A stretch of DNA of 64,000 nt from Achromobacter pulmonis (GCF_902859765.1 NZ_CADIJV010000010.1:1-64000); one strand, 5' to 3'; positions 21,538 through 30,672 are shown, numbered from the stretch's first letter. A program made the numbers and translations. Notes: generated by a model from the letters alone, not told the origin.

Positions 21538-22395
21538 TCAGCTTTCAAACCAGTTCAGCACGCCGTCCAGCCCGGACACGTTCAGCGCGTAGCGCGTCTG
21601 CTGCCGTACCAGCGGCTTGGCGTGATACGCCACGGGGAAGCCCGCGGCCGCCAGCATCTTCAGGTCGTTGGCGCCGTCGCCCATGGCGATGATCTCTTCC
21701 TTGGTCGCGCCGTGGGTACGCGCGAACTCGCGCAGATAGACGGCCTTGGCGTCGGCATCGAGGATGTCGCCCAGCACGCGGCCAGTCAACACGCCGTTGT
21801 CGATCTCCAGCGTGTTGGCGTGCGCGCTGTCCAGCTTGAGGCGTTCGCGCAGGCGGTCGGTGAAGAAGGTGAAGCCGCCCGACACCAGCAGCACCTTGAT
21901 GCCGGCGGCCTGGGCGGTGGTGATCAGGCGCTCGGCGCCCGGGTTCAGGCGCAGCTTGTCGGTGTAGACCTGCTCCAGGGCTTGCGCGGGCACGTCCTTG
22001 AGCAGCGCCACGCGGCGGCGCAGGCTTTCGGCGAAATCCTTGATCTCGCCGCGCATGGCCGCTTCGGTGATTTCGGAGACCTTGTCCTTGACGCCCGCCA
22101 CGCCGGCGATCTCGTCGATGCACTCGATGTTGATCAGCGTCGAGTCCATGTCCATCGCCAGCACCTTGCAGTGCGCCAGCTTCAGGCCGGCCGGCACGAA
22201 GGCGGTGTCGATGCCGTGGCGCTCGGCCCAGGCCACCACGTCGGCGCGGGTCGCCTCGTCGTGCTGCACGTCGAGCAGGCGCGCGGCCGTGGCGCTGATA
22301 CGGGCCACGCCTTGGGCCTGCGCCAGTGCGGCGAGCTGTTCGGCATGTTCGACCGTCAGGCCGGGGGATTGGACGACGAGGTGATGGATAGTCAT
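21538..22395 (-). CDS. serB: Phosphoserine phosphatase
   Basis: 285-residue HAD-superfamily enzyme for the last step of serine synthesis, O-phosphoserine to serine. Motif I MDMDSTLI has the nucleophile D82 and acid D84, motif II is LLVSGGF (about 175-181), and motif III is MGDGANDLKML (from about 235). The N-terminal ~75 residues form the short ACT-like regulatory domain seen in SerB rather than in the minimal enzyme. It follows mfd with 24 bp spacing on the minus strand. Confidence 0.95.
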   Translation of the reverse strand: MTIHHLVVQSPGLTVEHAEQLAALAQAQGVARISATAARLLDVQHDEATRADVVAWAERHGIDTAFVPAGLKLAHCKVLAMDMDSTLINIECIDEIAGVAGVKDKVSEITEAAMRGEIKDFAESLRRRVALLKDVPAQALEQVYTDKLRLNPGAERLITTAQAAGIKVLLVSGGFTFFTDRLRERLKLDSAHANTLEIDNGVLTGRVLGDILDADAKAVYLREFARTHGATKEEIIAMGDGANDLKMLAAAGFPVAYHAKPLVRQQTRYALNVSGLDGVLNWFES

Positions 22396-22419
22396 AAAAA
22401 TGCGAGGGTCGGGGGCGGG

Positions 22420-25400
22420 TTACTTCAAGGCGCGCAGCACAGCGCGTACGGCATCGGCACGGGCGGGGATCTGCGCGGCCTTGATCTCAACCCGCAATTT
22501 ATCCTGTCCGGCGAGTTTGATGTGGCGTTGCCGCTGCACCAGTTCGATGATTCTGGCCGGATCGACACTGGTCTTGGGGCCGAATTGCAGCAGCGCCTGG
22601 GTTTCGCTGGCGTCGATCTTGATGATGCCCAGCGGTTGCGCGGCCAGGCGCAGGCGATGAGTGGCAAGCAGGGTCTGCGCCGCCTCCGGCAGCTTGCCGA
22701 AGCGATCGATCAGCTCTTCCTGGATCTGGATCAGGTCGTCCTCGTCGGCGGCGTGGGCCAGGCGCTTGTAGACGCTCAGGCGCGCGTGGACATCGGCGCA
22801 GTAGTCGGATGGCAGCAGCGCGGGCGCGTGCAGGTTGACTTCGCAGGCCAGGTTGAACGGCGCGTCCAGGTCCGGCTCTTCGCCGGCGCGCAGGGCGCGC
22901 ACCGCTTCGTTGAGCATCTCGTTGTACATCGAGAAGCCCACTTCCTGGATGTTGCCGGACTGCGAGTCGCCCAGCACCTCGCCGGTGCCGCGGATCTCCA
23001 GGTCGTGCATGGCCAGGTAGAAGCCCGAGCCCAGTTCCTCCATGGCCTGGATTGCCTCCAGCCGCTTCTTGGCGTTGCTGGTGATGGCGTCCTCGCCCGG
23101 TGTCAGCAGGTAGGCGTAGGCCTGGTGGTGCGAGCGGCCGACACGGCCGCGCAACTGGTGCAGCTGCGCCAGACCGAAGCGGTCGGCGCGGTGGATCACG
23201 ATGGTGTTGGCGCTGGGCACGTCGATGCCGGTCTCGATGATGGTGGTGCACAGCAGCACGTTGTAGCGCTGCTGGTAGAAGCCCTTCATCACCTGTTCCA
23301 GGTCGCGCTCGGGCATCTGGCCGTGGGCCACCGCGATGCGGGCCTCGGGCACCAGCTCTTCGAGGCGGGCGCGGCGGTTGTGGATGGTCTCGACCTCGTT
23401 GTGCAGGAAGTAGCACTGGCCGCCGCGCTTGAGTTCGCGCAGCAGCGCCTCGCGCAGCGTGCTGCCGTCTTCGCGCCGCACAAAGGTCTTGATCGCCAGC
23501 CGTTTCTGCGGCGCCGTGGCAATGACCGAGAAGTCGCGGATACCTTCCAGCGACATGCCCAGCGTGCGCGGGATCGGCGTGGCGGTCAGGGTCAGCACGT
23601 CGACCTCGGCGCGCAGCGCCTTGAGCGCTTCCTTCTGGCGCACGCCGAAGCGGTGCTCTTCGTCGATGATGACCAGCCCGAGGCGCTTGAACTTCACATC
23701 CTTGGACAGGATCTTGTGAGTGCCGATGACGATGTCGACGCGGCCATCGTTGATGCCTTCGATGGCGGCGGCCACTTCCTTGGCCGAGCGGAAACGCGAC
23801 AGCTCCACCACCCGCACCGGCCAGTCGGCGAAGCGGTCGGAGAAAGTCTGCGCGTGCTGCTCGGCCAGCAGCGTGGTGGGACAGAGCAGCGCGACCTGCT
23901 TGCCATTGGCCACCGCCAGGAAGGCGGCACGCAACGCCACTTCGGTCTTGCCGAAGCCGACGTCGCCGCACACCAGTCGGTCCATCGGCCGGCCCGAGGT
24001 CATGTCGGCAAGCACGGCCTCGATGGCGGCGGCCTGGTCGGCGGTTTCCTCGAAGCCGAAGCCTTCGGCGAAGGCCTGGTAATCGTTGAGCGGCAGGTTG
24101 AAGGCGAAGCCCTCGCGCGCCGCGCGCTGGGCATACAGCGCCAGCAGTTCGGCGGCGGTGTCGCGCACCTGCCTGGCGGCCTTGCGGCGCGCCTTGTCCC
24201 ACTGGCCCGAGCCGAGCTGGTGCAGCGGCGCGGCTTCCGGATCCGCGCCGCTGTAGCGGGCGATCACGTGCAGTTGCGACACCGGCACGTACAGCGTGCT
24301 GCCGTTGGCGTATTCGAGATGCAGGAACTCCATCTCGCCTTCGCCCATGTCCATGTTGACCAGGCCATGGTAGCGGCCGATGCCGTGTTGCGCGTGGACC
24401 ACCGGGTCGCCGGCGCGCAGTTCGGACAGGTCGCGCACCATCGCTTCGACGTTGCTGGCGCGCTCCTGGTCGCGCTTGCCGCGCCGGCCGGTGCTGGCCA
24501 GCCCCGGATAAAGGTCGTTCTCGGTCAGGAAGGCAAGGTTGGCCTGCGGCAGTTCGAAGCCCGTGCCCAGAGGCGCGGCGACGATGCCGAAGTGGGCGTC
24601 GGAGGCGAGGAAGGCTTCAATGCTGTCGGGCTGCGCGTCCGGCGTGACGCCGAACTCGTTGAGCATCTGTACCAGCGTTTCGCGGCGGCCGGCCGAATCG
24701 GCGCACAGCAGCACGCGGCCCTGCGGCGTGCCGACATGCGTGCGCAGCTTGGCGATCGGGTCGTCGGCGCGGCGCGCCACGCTGACGTCGGGCGCGGCGC
24801 GGAAGTCGGGATGCGGCTGGCCGGCAGTCAACGCCAGGCGGCGGAATTCCTTCAGGCGGGCATACAGCGCCTGCTCGTCCAGGAACAGTGCCGACGGCGG
24901 CAGCACCGGGCGTTCGCGGTCGCTTTTCAGGAAGCTGTAGCGGCTGCCGGTGTCCTGGTGAAAGCGCAGCATCGCGTCGTCGATGTCGCCGACGGAGACG
25001 GTGATGGCGTTGTCGGCCAGATAGTCGAACAGCGTCGCGGTCTCGTCGAAGAACAGCGGCAGGTAGTACTCGACCCCGGCAAACGGGATGCCGTTGCCGA
25101 TGTCCTTGTAGGGCAGGGCGCGCGATGGATCGCCCTCGAACTCTTCGCGAAAGCGCGCGCGGAAGCGGTTGCGCGAGTCCTCGTCCATGGGGAATTCGCG
25201 TCCCGGCAGCAGTTGCACTTCGCGCACCGGATACAGGCTGCGCTGGGTGTCGACGTCGAAGCTGCGGATGGTCTCGATCTCGTCGTCGAACAGGTCGAGC
25301 CGGTAGGGCAGAGCCGATCCCATCGGGAACAGGTCGATCAGGCCGCCGCGCAGGCAGAATTCGCCCGGCGCGGTGACCTGGGTGACGTGGTTGTAGTTGG

Positions 25401-25902
25401 CCAGCGTCAGCTGCGCGCGCAGCGCCGCTTCGTCGAGCTTGTCCTTCTGCTTGAAGGAAAAGGTGTAGGCCGCCAGGAACGACGGCGGCGCCAGCCGGTA
25501 CAGCGCGGTGGTGACCGGCACCGTCAGCACGTCCACCGTCTTCATCATCAGCGAATGCAGGGTGTGCAGGCGCTCGGAGATCAGGTCCTGGTGCGGCGAA
25601 AAGGCGTCGTACGGCAGCGTTTCCCAGTCGGGCAGCTGGCGCACGCGCAGGCCGGGCGCGAATAGCGCGATCTCTTCGGCCAGGCGCTGCGCCTCCAGCG
25701 GTTCGGCGGTCAGCACCACCAGCGGCGCGGCGGCCTGCCGGGCCAGGTCGGCCAGCAGCCAGGCGTCGCCCGAACCGGGCGGGCGCGGTTGAGCGTAGCG
25801 TGTGCCGGGCTTGAGCGCGGCGAGAGTAGGGGCGGTCGCGGGGACGGGCGGCGCTGCCGTGGCGGGGGAGGTGGGAGCGGGCATCAGGCTGGGAGCAGGC
25901 AT
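22420..25902 (-). CDS. mfd: Transcription-repair coupling factor
   Basis: About 1160 residues; displaces RNA polymerase stalled at DNA lesions and recruits UvrA. The N-terminal UvrB-like domain (about 30-330) is followed by the RNA-polymerase-interacting module (VHAQHGIGRYHGLVNM region, about 505-520), then a RecG-type translocase with Walker A GDVGFGKTE (about 640-650) and DEEH box (about 744). The TRG and C-terminal TRCF domains follow. The start is uncertain: the frame is open to 25944, inside ispD, but ATG 25902 or ATG 25884 is more likely. A TATAAT on the minus strand at 25913-25918 would favour 25884. Likely co-transcribed with serB. Confidence 0.94.
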   Translation of the reverse strand: MPAPSLMPAPTSPATAAPPVPATAPTLAALKPGTRYAQPRPPGSGDAWLLADLARQAAAPLVVLTAEPLEAQRLAEEIALFAPGLRVRQLPDWETLPYDAFSPHQDLISERLHTLHSLMMKTVDVLTVPVTTALYRLAPPSFLAAYTFSFKQKDKLDEAALRAQLTLANYNHVTQVTAPGEFCLRGGLIDLFPMGSALPYRLDLFDDEIETIRSFDVDTQRSLYPVREVQLLPGREFPMDEDSRNRFRARFREEFEGDPSRALPYKDIGNGIPFAGVEYYLPLFFDETATLFDYLADNAITVSVGDIDDAMLRFHQDTGSRYSFLKSDRERPVLPPSALFLDEQALYARLKEFRRLALTAGQPHPDFRAAPDVSVARRADDPIAKLRTHVGTPQGRVLLCADSAGRRETLVQMLNEFGVTPDAQPDSIEAFLASDAHFGIVAAPLGTGFELPQANLAFLTENDLYPGLASTGRRGKRDQERASNVEAMVRDLSELRAGDPVVHAQHGIGRYHGLVNMDMGEGEMEFLHLEYANGSTLYVPVSQLHVIARYSGADPEAAPLHQLGSGQWDKARRKAARQVRDTAAELLALYAQRAAREGFAFNLPLNDYQAFAEGFGFEETADQAAAIEAVLADMTSGRPMDRLVCGDVGFGKTEVALRAAFLAVANGKQVALLCPTTLLAEQHAQTFSDRFADWPVRVVELSRFRSAKEVAAAIEGINDGRVDIVIGTHKILSKDVKFKRLGLVIIDEEHRFGVRQKEALKALRAEVDVLTLTATPIPRTLGMSLEGIRDFSVIATAPQKRLAIKTFVRREDGSTLREALLRELKRGGQCYFLHNEVETIHNRRARLEELVPEARIAVAHGQMPERDLEQVMKGFYQQRYNVLLCTTIIETGIDVPSANTIVIHRADRFGLAQLHQLRGRVGRSHHQAYAYLLTPGEDAITSNAKKRLEAIQAMEELGSGFYLAMHDLEIRGTGEVLGDSQSGNIQEVGFSMYNEMLNEAVRALRAGEEPDLDAPFNLACEVNLHAPALLPSDYCADVHARLSVYKRLAHAADEDDLIQIQEELIDRFGKLPEAAQTLLATHRLRLAAQPLGIIKIDASETQALLQFGPKTSVDPARIIELVQRQRHIKLAGQDKLRVEIKAAQIPARADAVRAVLRALK

Positions 25903-25912
25903 CAAGCGGAAG

Positions 25913-25920
25913 ATTATAAA
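25913..25920. promoter_or_regulatory. Overlapping -10-like hexamers between mfd and ispD
   Basis: Within the 29-bp gap between the two divergent starts, the minus strand reads TATAAT (25913-25918) and the plus strand TATAAA (25915-25920). Neither has a convincing -35 at 17 bp. If used, both transcripts would have very short leaders. Confidence 0.3.
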
Positions 25921-25931
25921 ATCACCGCACC

Positions 25932-26615
25932 ATGTCTGACTCAATCATCGCAATCGTTCCCGCCGCTGGCGTCGGCGCCCGCGCCAGCCACCCCGGCGTC
26001 GAGAGCGTGCCCAAGCAATATCGTCCGTTGGCCGGACAGCCCATGCTGCGCCACGCCGTGACCGCGCTGCTGGCCGACGAGCGCGTGTCGCAGGTGCGCG
26101 TGGCGGTGACGCCCGGCGACGGCTGGGTCGACCAGGCGCTGGCGGGGCTGCCGCGCACCGTCTGGCGGGCCTGCGGCGGCGCCACCCGCGCCGATACCGT
26201 GGCCGGCGCCCTGGCCGAGAGCGGCGTGGCCGATGACACCTGGGTCCTGGTGCACGACGCAGCCCGTCCCGGCCTGCCGGCATCGGCGCTGGCGCGCTTG
26301 ATCGACGCCTGCCTCGCGGATCCGGTCGGCGGTTTGCTGGCACTGCCGGTGGCCGACACCGTCAAGGCCGGCCACGAACGGGTCGAGCGCACCCTGGACC
26401 GCAACGGCCTGTGGCTCGCGCAGACGCCGCAGATGTTCCGCGCCGGGGCGCTGCGCGATGCACTGACGGCGGCCGCAGTCAGCGGCGCCGTGGTTACCGA
26501 CGAAGCCTCGGCGATCGAGGCCGCGGGCTATGCTCCCCTGCTGGTGCCCGGCGCGATGCGCAATTTCAAAGTGACCTGGCCGGACGATTTCGAACTGATG
26601 GAAAAATGGCTATGA
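25932..26615 (+). CDS. ispD: 2-C-methyl-D-erythritol 4-phosphate cytidylyltransferase
   Basis: 227-residue enzyme of the MEP isoprenoid pathway; transfers CMP from CTP to methylerythritol phosphate. The N-terminal nucleotide-binding loop [10 protein letters not shown] (about residues 9-18) is followed by [18 protein letters not shown], with the conserved KQY lysine. HDAARP (about 109-114) and the C-terminal [11 protein letters not shown] block complete the signature. The ATG at 25932 is the first in frame. It overlaps ispF (ATGA), the usual ispDF arrangement. Confidence 0.94.
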   Translation: MSDSIIAIVPAAGVGARASHPGVESVPKQYRPLAGQPMLRHAVTALLADERVSQVRVAVTPGDGWVDQALAGLPRTVWRACGGATRADTVAGALAESGVADDTWVLVHDAARPGLPASALARLIDACLADPVGGLLALPVADTVKAGHERVERTLDRNGLWLAQTPQMFRAGALRDALTAAAVSGAVVTDEASAIEAAGYAPLLVPGAMRNFKVTWPDDFELMEKWL

Positions 26616-27097
26616 GTATTCCTTTTCGCGTCGGACAGGGTTTTGACGTGCACGCCCTGGTCGAGGGGCGGCCGCTGATCATCGGCGGCGTGACCATTCC
26701 GCACACCCACGGCCTGCTGGGCCATTCCGATGCCGATGTGCTGCTGCACGCCATCACCGACGCGTTACTGGGCGCCGCCGGCCTGGGCGACATTGGCCGC
26801 CATTTCCCCGATACCGACCCGGCCTTCAAGGGCGCCGACAGCCGCGTGCTGTTGCGCGAGGCCGTGGCGCGCGTGCGCCAGGCCGGCTGGGCGCCGGTCA
26901 ACATCGACGCCACCGTACATGCCCAGGCCCCCAAGATCGGGCCGCACGCGCCGGCCATGGTGCGACACATCGCCGCCGATACCGGTCTGGCCGAAACCGA
27001 GGTCAACATCAAGGCCAAGACCAACGAGGGCCTGGGATACCTGGGCCGCAAGGAAGGCATTTCCGCCACGGTGGTGGCGCTGCTGGCACGCGCCTGA
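26612..27097 (+). CDS. ispF: 2-C-methyl-D-erythritol 2,4-cyclodiphosphate synthase
   Basis: 161-residue MEP-pathway enzyme converting CDP-methylerythritol 2-phosphate to the cyclodiphosphate, with release of CMP. The zinc ligands D12, H14 (GQGFDVHAL) and H46 ([12 protein letters not shown]) are in place, with GHSDAD and FPDTD nearby. The C terminus [19 protein letters not shown] is the nucleotide-binding signature. ATG 26612 overlaps the ispD stop; an ATG two codons upstream is possible. Confidence 0.95.
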   Translation: MSIPFRVGQGFDVHALVEGRPLIIGGVTIPHTHGLLGHSDADVLLHAITDALLGAAGLGDIGRHFPDTDPAFKGADSRVLLREAVARVRQAGWAPVNIDATVHAQAPKIGPHAPAMVRHIAADTGLAETEVNIKAKTNEGLGYLGRKEGISATVVALLARA

Positions 27098-27129
27098 AAC
27101 GCGGCTGGCGGCCTCTGCCGGAATCGATG

Positions 27130-27154
27130 GCGCGGTATTCACCGCGCTTTTTTT
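27130..27154 (+). terminator. Rho-independent terminator after ispF
   Basis: Stem GCGCGGT / ACCGCGC with an ATTC loop, followed by seven T residues (27148-27154). Confidence 0.88.
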
Positions 27155-27370
27155 CGCGCGCCGGCGTTGTTTAACGCGCACAGATACATGTCCATAACAA
27201 ATTAACAAACCGCAAAATAGGGCGGAAGCCGCGTGGCTGCTGCGGTTGGGCGCGGTTCCCGCGTCCTGTGGCGCGCGGGGGGCCGGAAACACCGGTGTTT
27301 TCGTCTTGCAGGTGAATTTGAACTGGAATATTCTGCCGCTACTTAACGCCTGGATAATAGGGACACCAAG

Positions 27371-29446
27371 ATGCATGTACGTGGCGCTGCCTTGTTCTTG
27401 GCGCTTGCCGCCGTTGGTTCGCCTGCACATGCAGAATTCGAGCAGCAGCTCGGCCCGCTCTCGGGCGCGGTTCGCACGCAGATGCTGCAAGGCTGGACCG
27501 CCGGGGTCGAGGATGGCTGGTTCACGCTGCGCAACAAGGCCCTGGCCGGCAGCGAGCAGACGCTTTACCTGAAAGTCGGGCAGCCGCCGGAGACCGGCCG
27601 CATCACCGACGTGAATGTGGTCCTGAACTCAAAGAATCCCAAGGCATCCATTGGCCTGGCGCTGACCAACCGCGCGCGCAAGGGTTTGTGCCTGTTGGAA
27701 CTCACGGCCGCCAAGCAGACCATCCTGTTCTGTCTGGACGGCGACAAGCGCCGCGATATCGCCAATGTGGCCAATGTGGCCAAGCTGGATGGCTCCGACC
27801 GCATCAAGGTGGTCGAGGTGCCGGGCGCGGCCCGCTTCATTGTCAATGGCCAGAAGATCGGCGATATCGAGAATGAACCCGCGCTGGGTTCCGAACTCGG
27901 CATCATGGCCTACGACGTCGGCACCTTCGGCATCGCCGACTTCGCCATCAATTCGAACATCGCTCCCGCCCAGGGTGGCAAGCCGGCCCAGGGCGGCAAC
28001 GCTCCGCCACCACAGCCGCGCCCCCCCCAGGCGGCGCCGGATTCCGGCAGCAACAGCGGTTTGCCGGGCGCTGGCCCGTACCCGCGCTTCGGCGGCGATT
28101 CGCTGCGCATCGTGGCAGTCTACATCGGCATCATGCGCAGCATCTTCATGCATGAGTTCGGCCACGCCCTGATCGGCGAACTGGAACTGCCTTCGACCGG
28201 CGCCGAGGAAGACGCGGTCGATATCTATTCGGCGCTGCAGATCGTCGAGCCGACCATGTACCCGTCGAGCGACGAGGACACCAACGCCATGGCCCAGGGC
28301 GCGGCCAAGTACGCGGCCCTGCAGTGGTACTACAGCGGCAAGCTGGCCGAGGCCCGGGGCGCTGGCAATTCGCCCTGGCAGGATGAGCACACGGGCGATC
28401 TCAAGCGCTTCCGCAACATGCTGTGCATCATGTATGGCGGCAATCCGGGGGTGTTCGCTTCGCTGGTCGATCAGGTCGGGTTCGAAGATCGCACCAAAGC
28501 GCGTTGCGCCGATGAATTCACCAAGCAGAACCGGGCCTGGCGCCGCATCCTGGCGCCGCATACGCGCGTTGGCGCCTGGTCGCCCGACGGCCAACAGCCG
28601 GCGAACGCGCCCGGCGCGCCGGTGAACGTGACGTTCGAACCGTCATCGCGGCGTATCGGCAACCTGTTCGCCAACAATCTGTCCGACGCCATCACCACGA
28701 ACATCAAGCTGCTCGGCCAGACCTACGTCTTGCCGCGGCCGGTGAATGTGGTCTTCAAGGATTGCGGCAAGCTCAACGCCTGGTACAGCCCGCGCGAAGG
28801 CTCGATCACGATGTGCTACGAGTTGATCGAGAACATCGCGGTGATGATCTCCGACATCGAGATGGGCACGGTCGGCGGCGAGCCCAAGCAGGCCGGAGCG
28901 CCGCAGCGGCAGGTGCCGCAGCCGCCGCCGCGCCAACAGGCGCCGGCGGGCCAGCCGCAACGCGCGCCGGGCGGGGGCTTCGACGAACTGCAGGACAGCG
29001 GCGTGCCGCCGACTACCTTGCTGTTCTCGGCGCCCTACAAGGGGCCGACGCCGACCACGCATCCGCGGGCCAAAGTGATCACCACCAAAGACGTGGTGGC
29101 CTTGCTGACCGACGAAAAGAACAAGAATTTCCTGGTGATCGACACCAGCGGGCAGCGCGAAACCATCCCCGGGGCCTTCCCGCTGAGCGATGCCGGCTCG
29201 GATGGCAGCATCACCGACCAGATGCAGGAAGCGTTCGATGGCTGGCTGCACAAGAAGGCGGGCACCGAGAAAGAACACAATGTCCCCTTGATCATCCTGG
29301 GGGCCGGCATGAATGACCGTTCGGCCTATAACGCCGCGTTGCGCGCCGGGATGATGGGTTGGCCGGTCTATTGGTATCGCGGCGGCCTGGAGGCATGGGT
29401 GGCCAATGGTCTGCCGACCAAGGCTGTCAAATCCCAGGGGCAATAG
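27371..29446 (+). CDS. Secreted DUF4344-like metallopeptidase with permuted motifs and a C-terminal rhodanese-like domain
   Basis: 691-residue exported protein, signal peptide 1-21 (cleavage after AHA). Residues ~25-195 look like a beta-sandwich (repeated strands, FTLRNKALAGSEQTLYLKVG; inferred fold). A Pro/Gly/Gln linker (~200-235) follows. Residues ~245-395 hold FMHEFGHALIGELELPSTGAEEDAVD, with the zinc-binding HEFGH at 261-265, an acidic ED 15 residues on, DEH at 338-340 and CIMYGGNPG at 352-360. Residues ~430-500 hold DCGKLNAWYSPREGSITMCYEL (464-485), a block that precedes HExxH in the DUF4344 proteins I know. A second Pro/Gln linker (~505-535) leads to a rhodanese-like domain (~565-687: VIDTSG, TIPGAF, WYRGGLEAWVANGLP) whose catalytic cysteine position reads LGAGMNDRS. 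Monocistronic. The periplasmic role is unknown. Confidence 0.75.
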   Translation: MHVRGAALFLALAAVGSPAHAEFEQQLGPLSGAVRTQMLQGWTAGVEDGWFTLRNKALAGSEQTLYLKVGQPPETGRITDVNVVLNSKNPKASIGLALTNRARKGLCLLELTAAKQTILFCLDGDKRRDIANVANVAKLDGSDRIKVVEVPGAARFIVNGQKIGDIENEPALGSELGIMAYDVGTFGIADFAINSNIAPAQGGKPAQGGNAPPPQPRPPQAAPDSGSNSGLPGAGPYPRFGGDSLRIVAVYIGIMRSIFMHEFGHALIGELELPSTGAEEDAVDIYSALQIVEPTMYPSSDEDTNAMAQGAAKYAALQWYYSGKLAEARGAGNSPWQDEHTGDLKRFRNMLCIMYGGNPGVFASLVDQVGFEDRTKARCADEFTKQNRAWRRILAPHTRVGAWSPDGQQPANAPGAPVNVTFEPSSRRIGNLFANNLSDAITTNIKLLGQTYVLPRPVNVVFKDCGKLNAWYSPREGSITMCYELIENIAVMISDIEMGTVGGEPKQAGAPQRQVPQPPPRQQAPAGQPQRAPGGGFDELQDSGVPPTTLLFSAPYKGPTPTTHPRAKVITTKDVVALLTDEKNKNFLVIDTSGQRETIPGAFPLSDAGSDGSITDQMQEAFDGWLHKKAGTEKEHNVPLIILGAGMNDRSAYNAALRAGMMGWPVYWYRGGLEAWVANGLPTKAVKSQGQ

Positions 29447-29464
29447 CGGGGCCGTCTCCAGCAA

Positions 29465-29494
29465 AAAGCCCGCTTGCGTGAGCAAGCGGGCTTT
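29465..29494. terminator. Bidirectional terminator between the secreted protein gene and ahpD
   Basis: Perfect 13-bp stem AAAGCCCGCTTGC / GCAAGCGGGCTTT with a GTGA loop. The five As on the left (29463-29467) give a T tract for minus-strand transcripts from ahpD, and the plus-strand side ends CTTTCTTC. It serves two convergent genes. Confidence 0.9.
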
Positions 29495-29530
29495 CTTCAT
29501 GGCCCCGCGGCAGGGCCGGCCGCGGCGGGC

Positions 29531-30049
29531 TTACTTGCCCTGGGCGGCCAGCGCCAGGGCGGCGGCGTTGACCACCGAAGCGATGCGGCCGGCGTCGCGC
29601 AGTTGTTCCGTGGACAGGCCGTCCTTCTTCAGGTTCTCGTAGTGCGACGCCACGCAGAAGTGGCACTTGCCGATGATGGAGGCCACCAGGGCGAACAGCT
29701 CGAAGCGCTTCTTTTCCACGCCGCCGTGGGTAGCGTAGGCATTCATGCGCAACTGCGCCGGCAGGCTCTTCAACTGGGCGTCGCCGGTCATTTCGACGTA
29801 CGGGTACCAGGTGTTGTTCATGCCCATGAGCGCAGAAGCGGTCAGCGCGGCATTGGCGTCGGCTTCCGACAGGCCGCTCTTGAAGGCGTCGACCAGCACC
29901 GGGCTGCGCGCGGCGTAGGCGGCCGACAGGGCTGCGCCGACGGCGTCTTCCGGGGCCAGGGTCGAGCGGGCAATCACGGCGTCCAGATTCAGGCGGATGT
30001 CCTTGGCCCAATCCGGCAGTTGTTCCTTAATGGTCGTCAGAAATTCCAT
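29531..30049 (-). CDS. ahpD: Alkyl hydroperoxidase AhpD
   Basis: 172-residue CMD-family disulfide reductase/peroxidase. Catalytic residues align one-for-one with the mycobacterial enzyme: E117, C129, C132 and H136 (GKCHFCVASHYE). In Mycobacterium tuberculosis AhpD passes electrons from the dihydrolipoamide system to AhpC. Located 74 bp downstream of ahpC on the same strand; the gap holds a strong hairpin (30079-30118), so its level may be set below that of ahpC. Confidence 0.93.
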   Translation of the reverse strand: MEFLTTIKEQLPDWAKDIRLNLDAVIARSTLAPEDAVGAALSAAYAARSPVLVDAFKSGLSEADANAALTASALMGMNNTWYPYVEMTGDAQLKSLPAQLRMNAYATHGGVEKKRFELFALVASIIGKCHFCVASHYENLKKDGLSTEQLRDAGRIASVVNAAALALAAQGK

Positions 30050-30078
30050 AGTTTTTACCTATAATCTAGCGCAGTTAA

Positions 30079-30118
30079 AGCCCGGCGAAGGACCTGTGGA
30101 CAGGTCCCCGGCCGGGCT
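30079..30118 (-). promoter_or_regulatory. Two-tier hairpin between ahpC and ahpD (attenuator or processing site)
   Basis: Outer arms AGCCCGGC / GCCGGGCT (30079-30086, 30111-30118) and inner arms GGACCTGT / ACAGGTCC (30090-30097, 30100-30107). On the minus strand it is followed by TTTAAC, too short a T run for a full terminator, so partial read-through to ahpD is likely. Confidence 0.55.
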
Positions 30119-30123
30119 GGAAT

Positions 30124-30672
30124 TTACAGCGTGGCGCCGCCAACCGTACGGTTGCACGGGCACAGCTCGTCGGTTTGCAGGCCGTCGAGCAGACGCAGCA
30201 CTTCTTCCGGGTTACGGCCGACGTTCAGGTTGTTCACCGAAACGTGCTGGATGGTGTTGTCCGGGTCGACGATGAAGGTGGCGCGCAGGGCAACGCCCGC
30301 CCCTTTCTCGCGCACGCCCAGCTGGTCGATCAGGGCGCCGGTGGTGTCGCCGAACTGGTAGTGACCCAGCTTGTTCAGGTCCGGGTGCTCACGGCGCCAG
30401 GCCAGCTTGACGAACTCGTTGTCGCTCGAGCCACCCAGCAGGACGGCATCGCGGTCCTCGAAATCCTTGGCCAGCTTGTTGAAGCCGACGATTTCGGTGG
30501 GGCACACGAACGTGAAGTCCTTCGGGTAGAAGTAGATCACCTTCCACTTGCCGGGGAACGAGCTTTCGGTGATGTCTTCGAAAGCCGAGACGCCATTTTC
30601 TTCGTGCTGGTTGAAGCCGGGCTTGACGCCGGTAACCTTGAAGGGCTCGAGTTTGTCGCCAACAGTTTTCAT
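30124..30672 (-). CDS. ahpC: Peroxiredoxin AhpC (mycobacterial-type partner of AhpD)
   Basis: 182-residue two-cysteine peroxiredoxin that reduces hydrogen peroxide, organic peroxides and peroxynitrite in the cytosol. Peroxidatic C57 lies in DFTFVCPTE. The C terminus ELCPCNR has two cysteines, C171 and C173, the same spacing as the resolving cysteines of M. tuberculosis AhpC (C174, C176). The pairing with ahpD rather than ahpF supports an AhpD-dependent reduction route. GGGAG lies 6 nt before the ATG. The promoter sits in the 3' end of risS (30724-30751). Confidence 0.94.
   Translation of the reverse strand: MKTVGDKLEPFKVTGVKPGFNQHEENGVSAFEDITESSFPGKWKVIYFYPKDFTFVCPTEIVGFNKLAKDFEDRDAVLLGGSSDNEFVKLAWRREHPDLNKLGHYQFGDTTGALIDQLGVREKGAGVALRATFIVDPDNTIQHVSVNNLNVGRNPEEVLRLLDGLQTDELCPCNRTVGGATL

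Noticed and set aside
21502-25665. 1387-codon open frame antisense to serB and mfd
   Set aside because: It mirrors two clear genes; long antisense frames arise from high GC at third codon positions. The translation has no known motifs.
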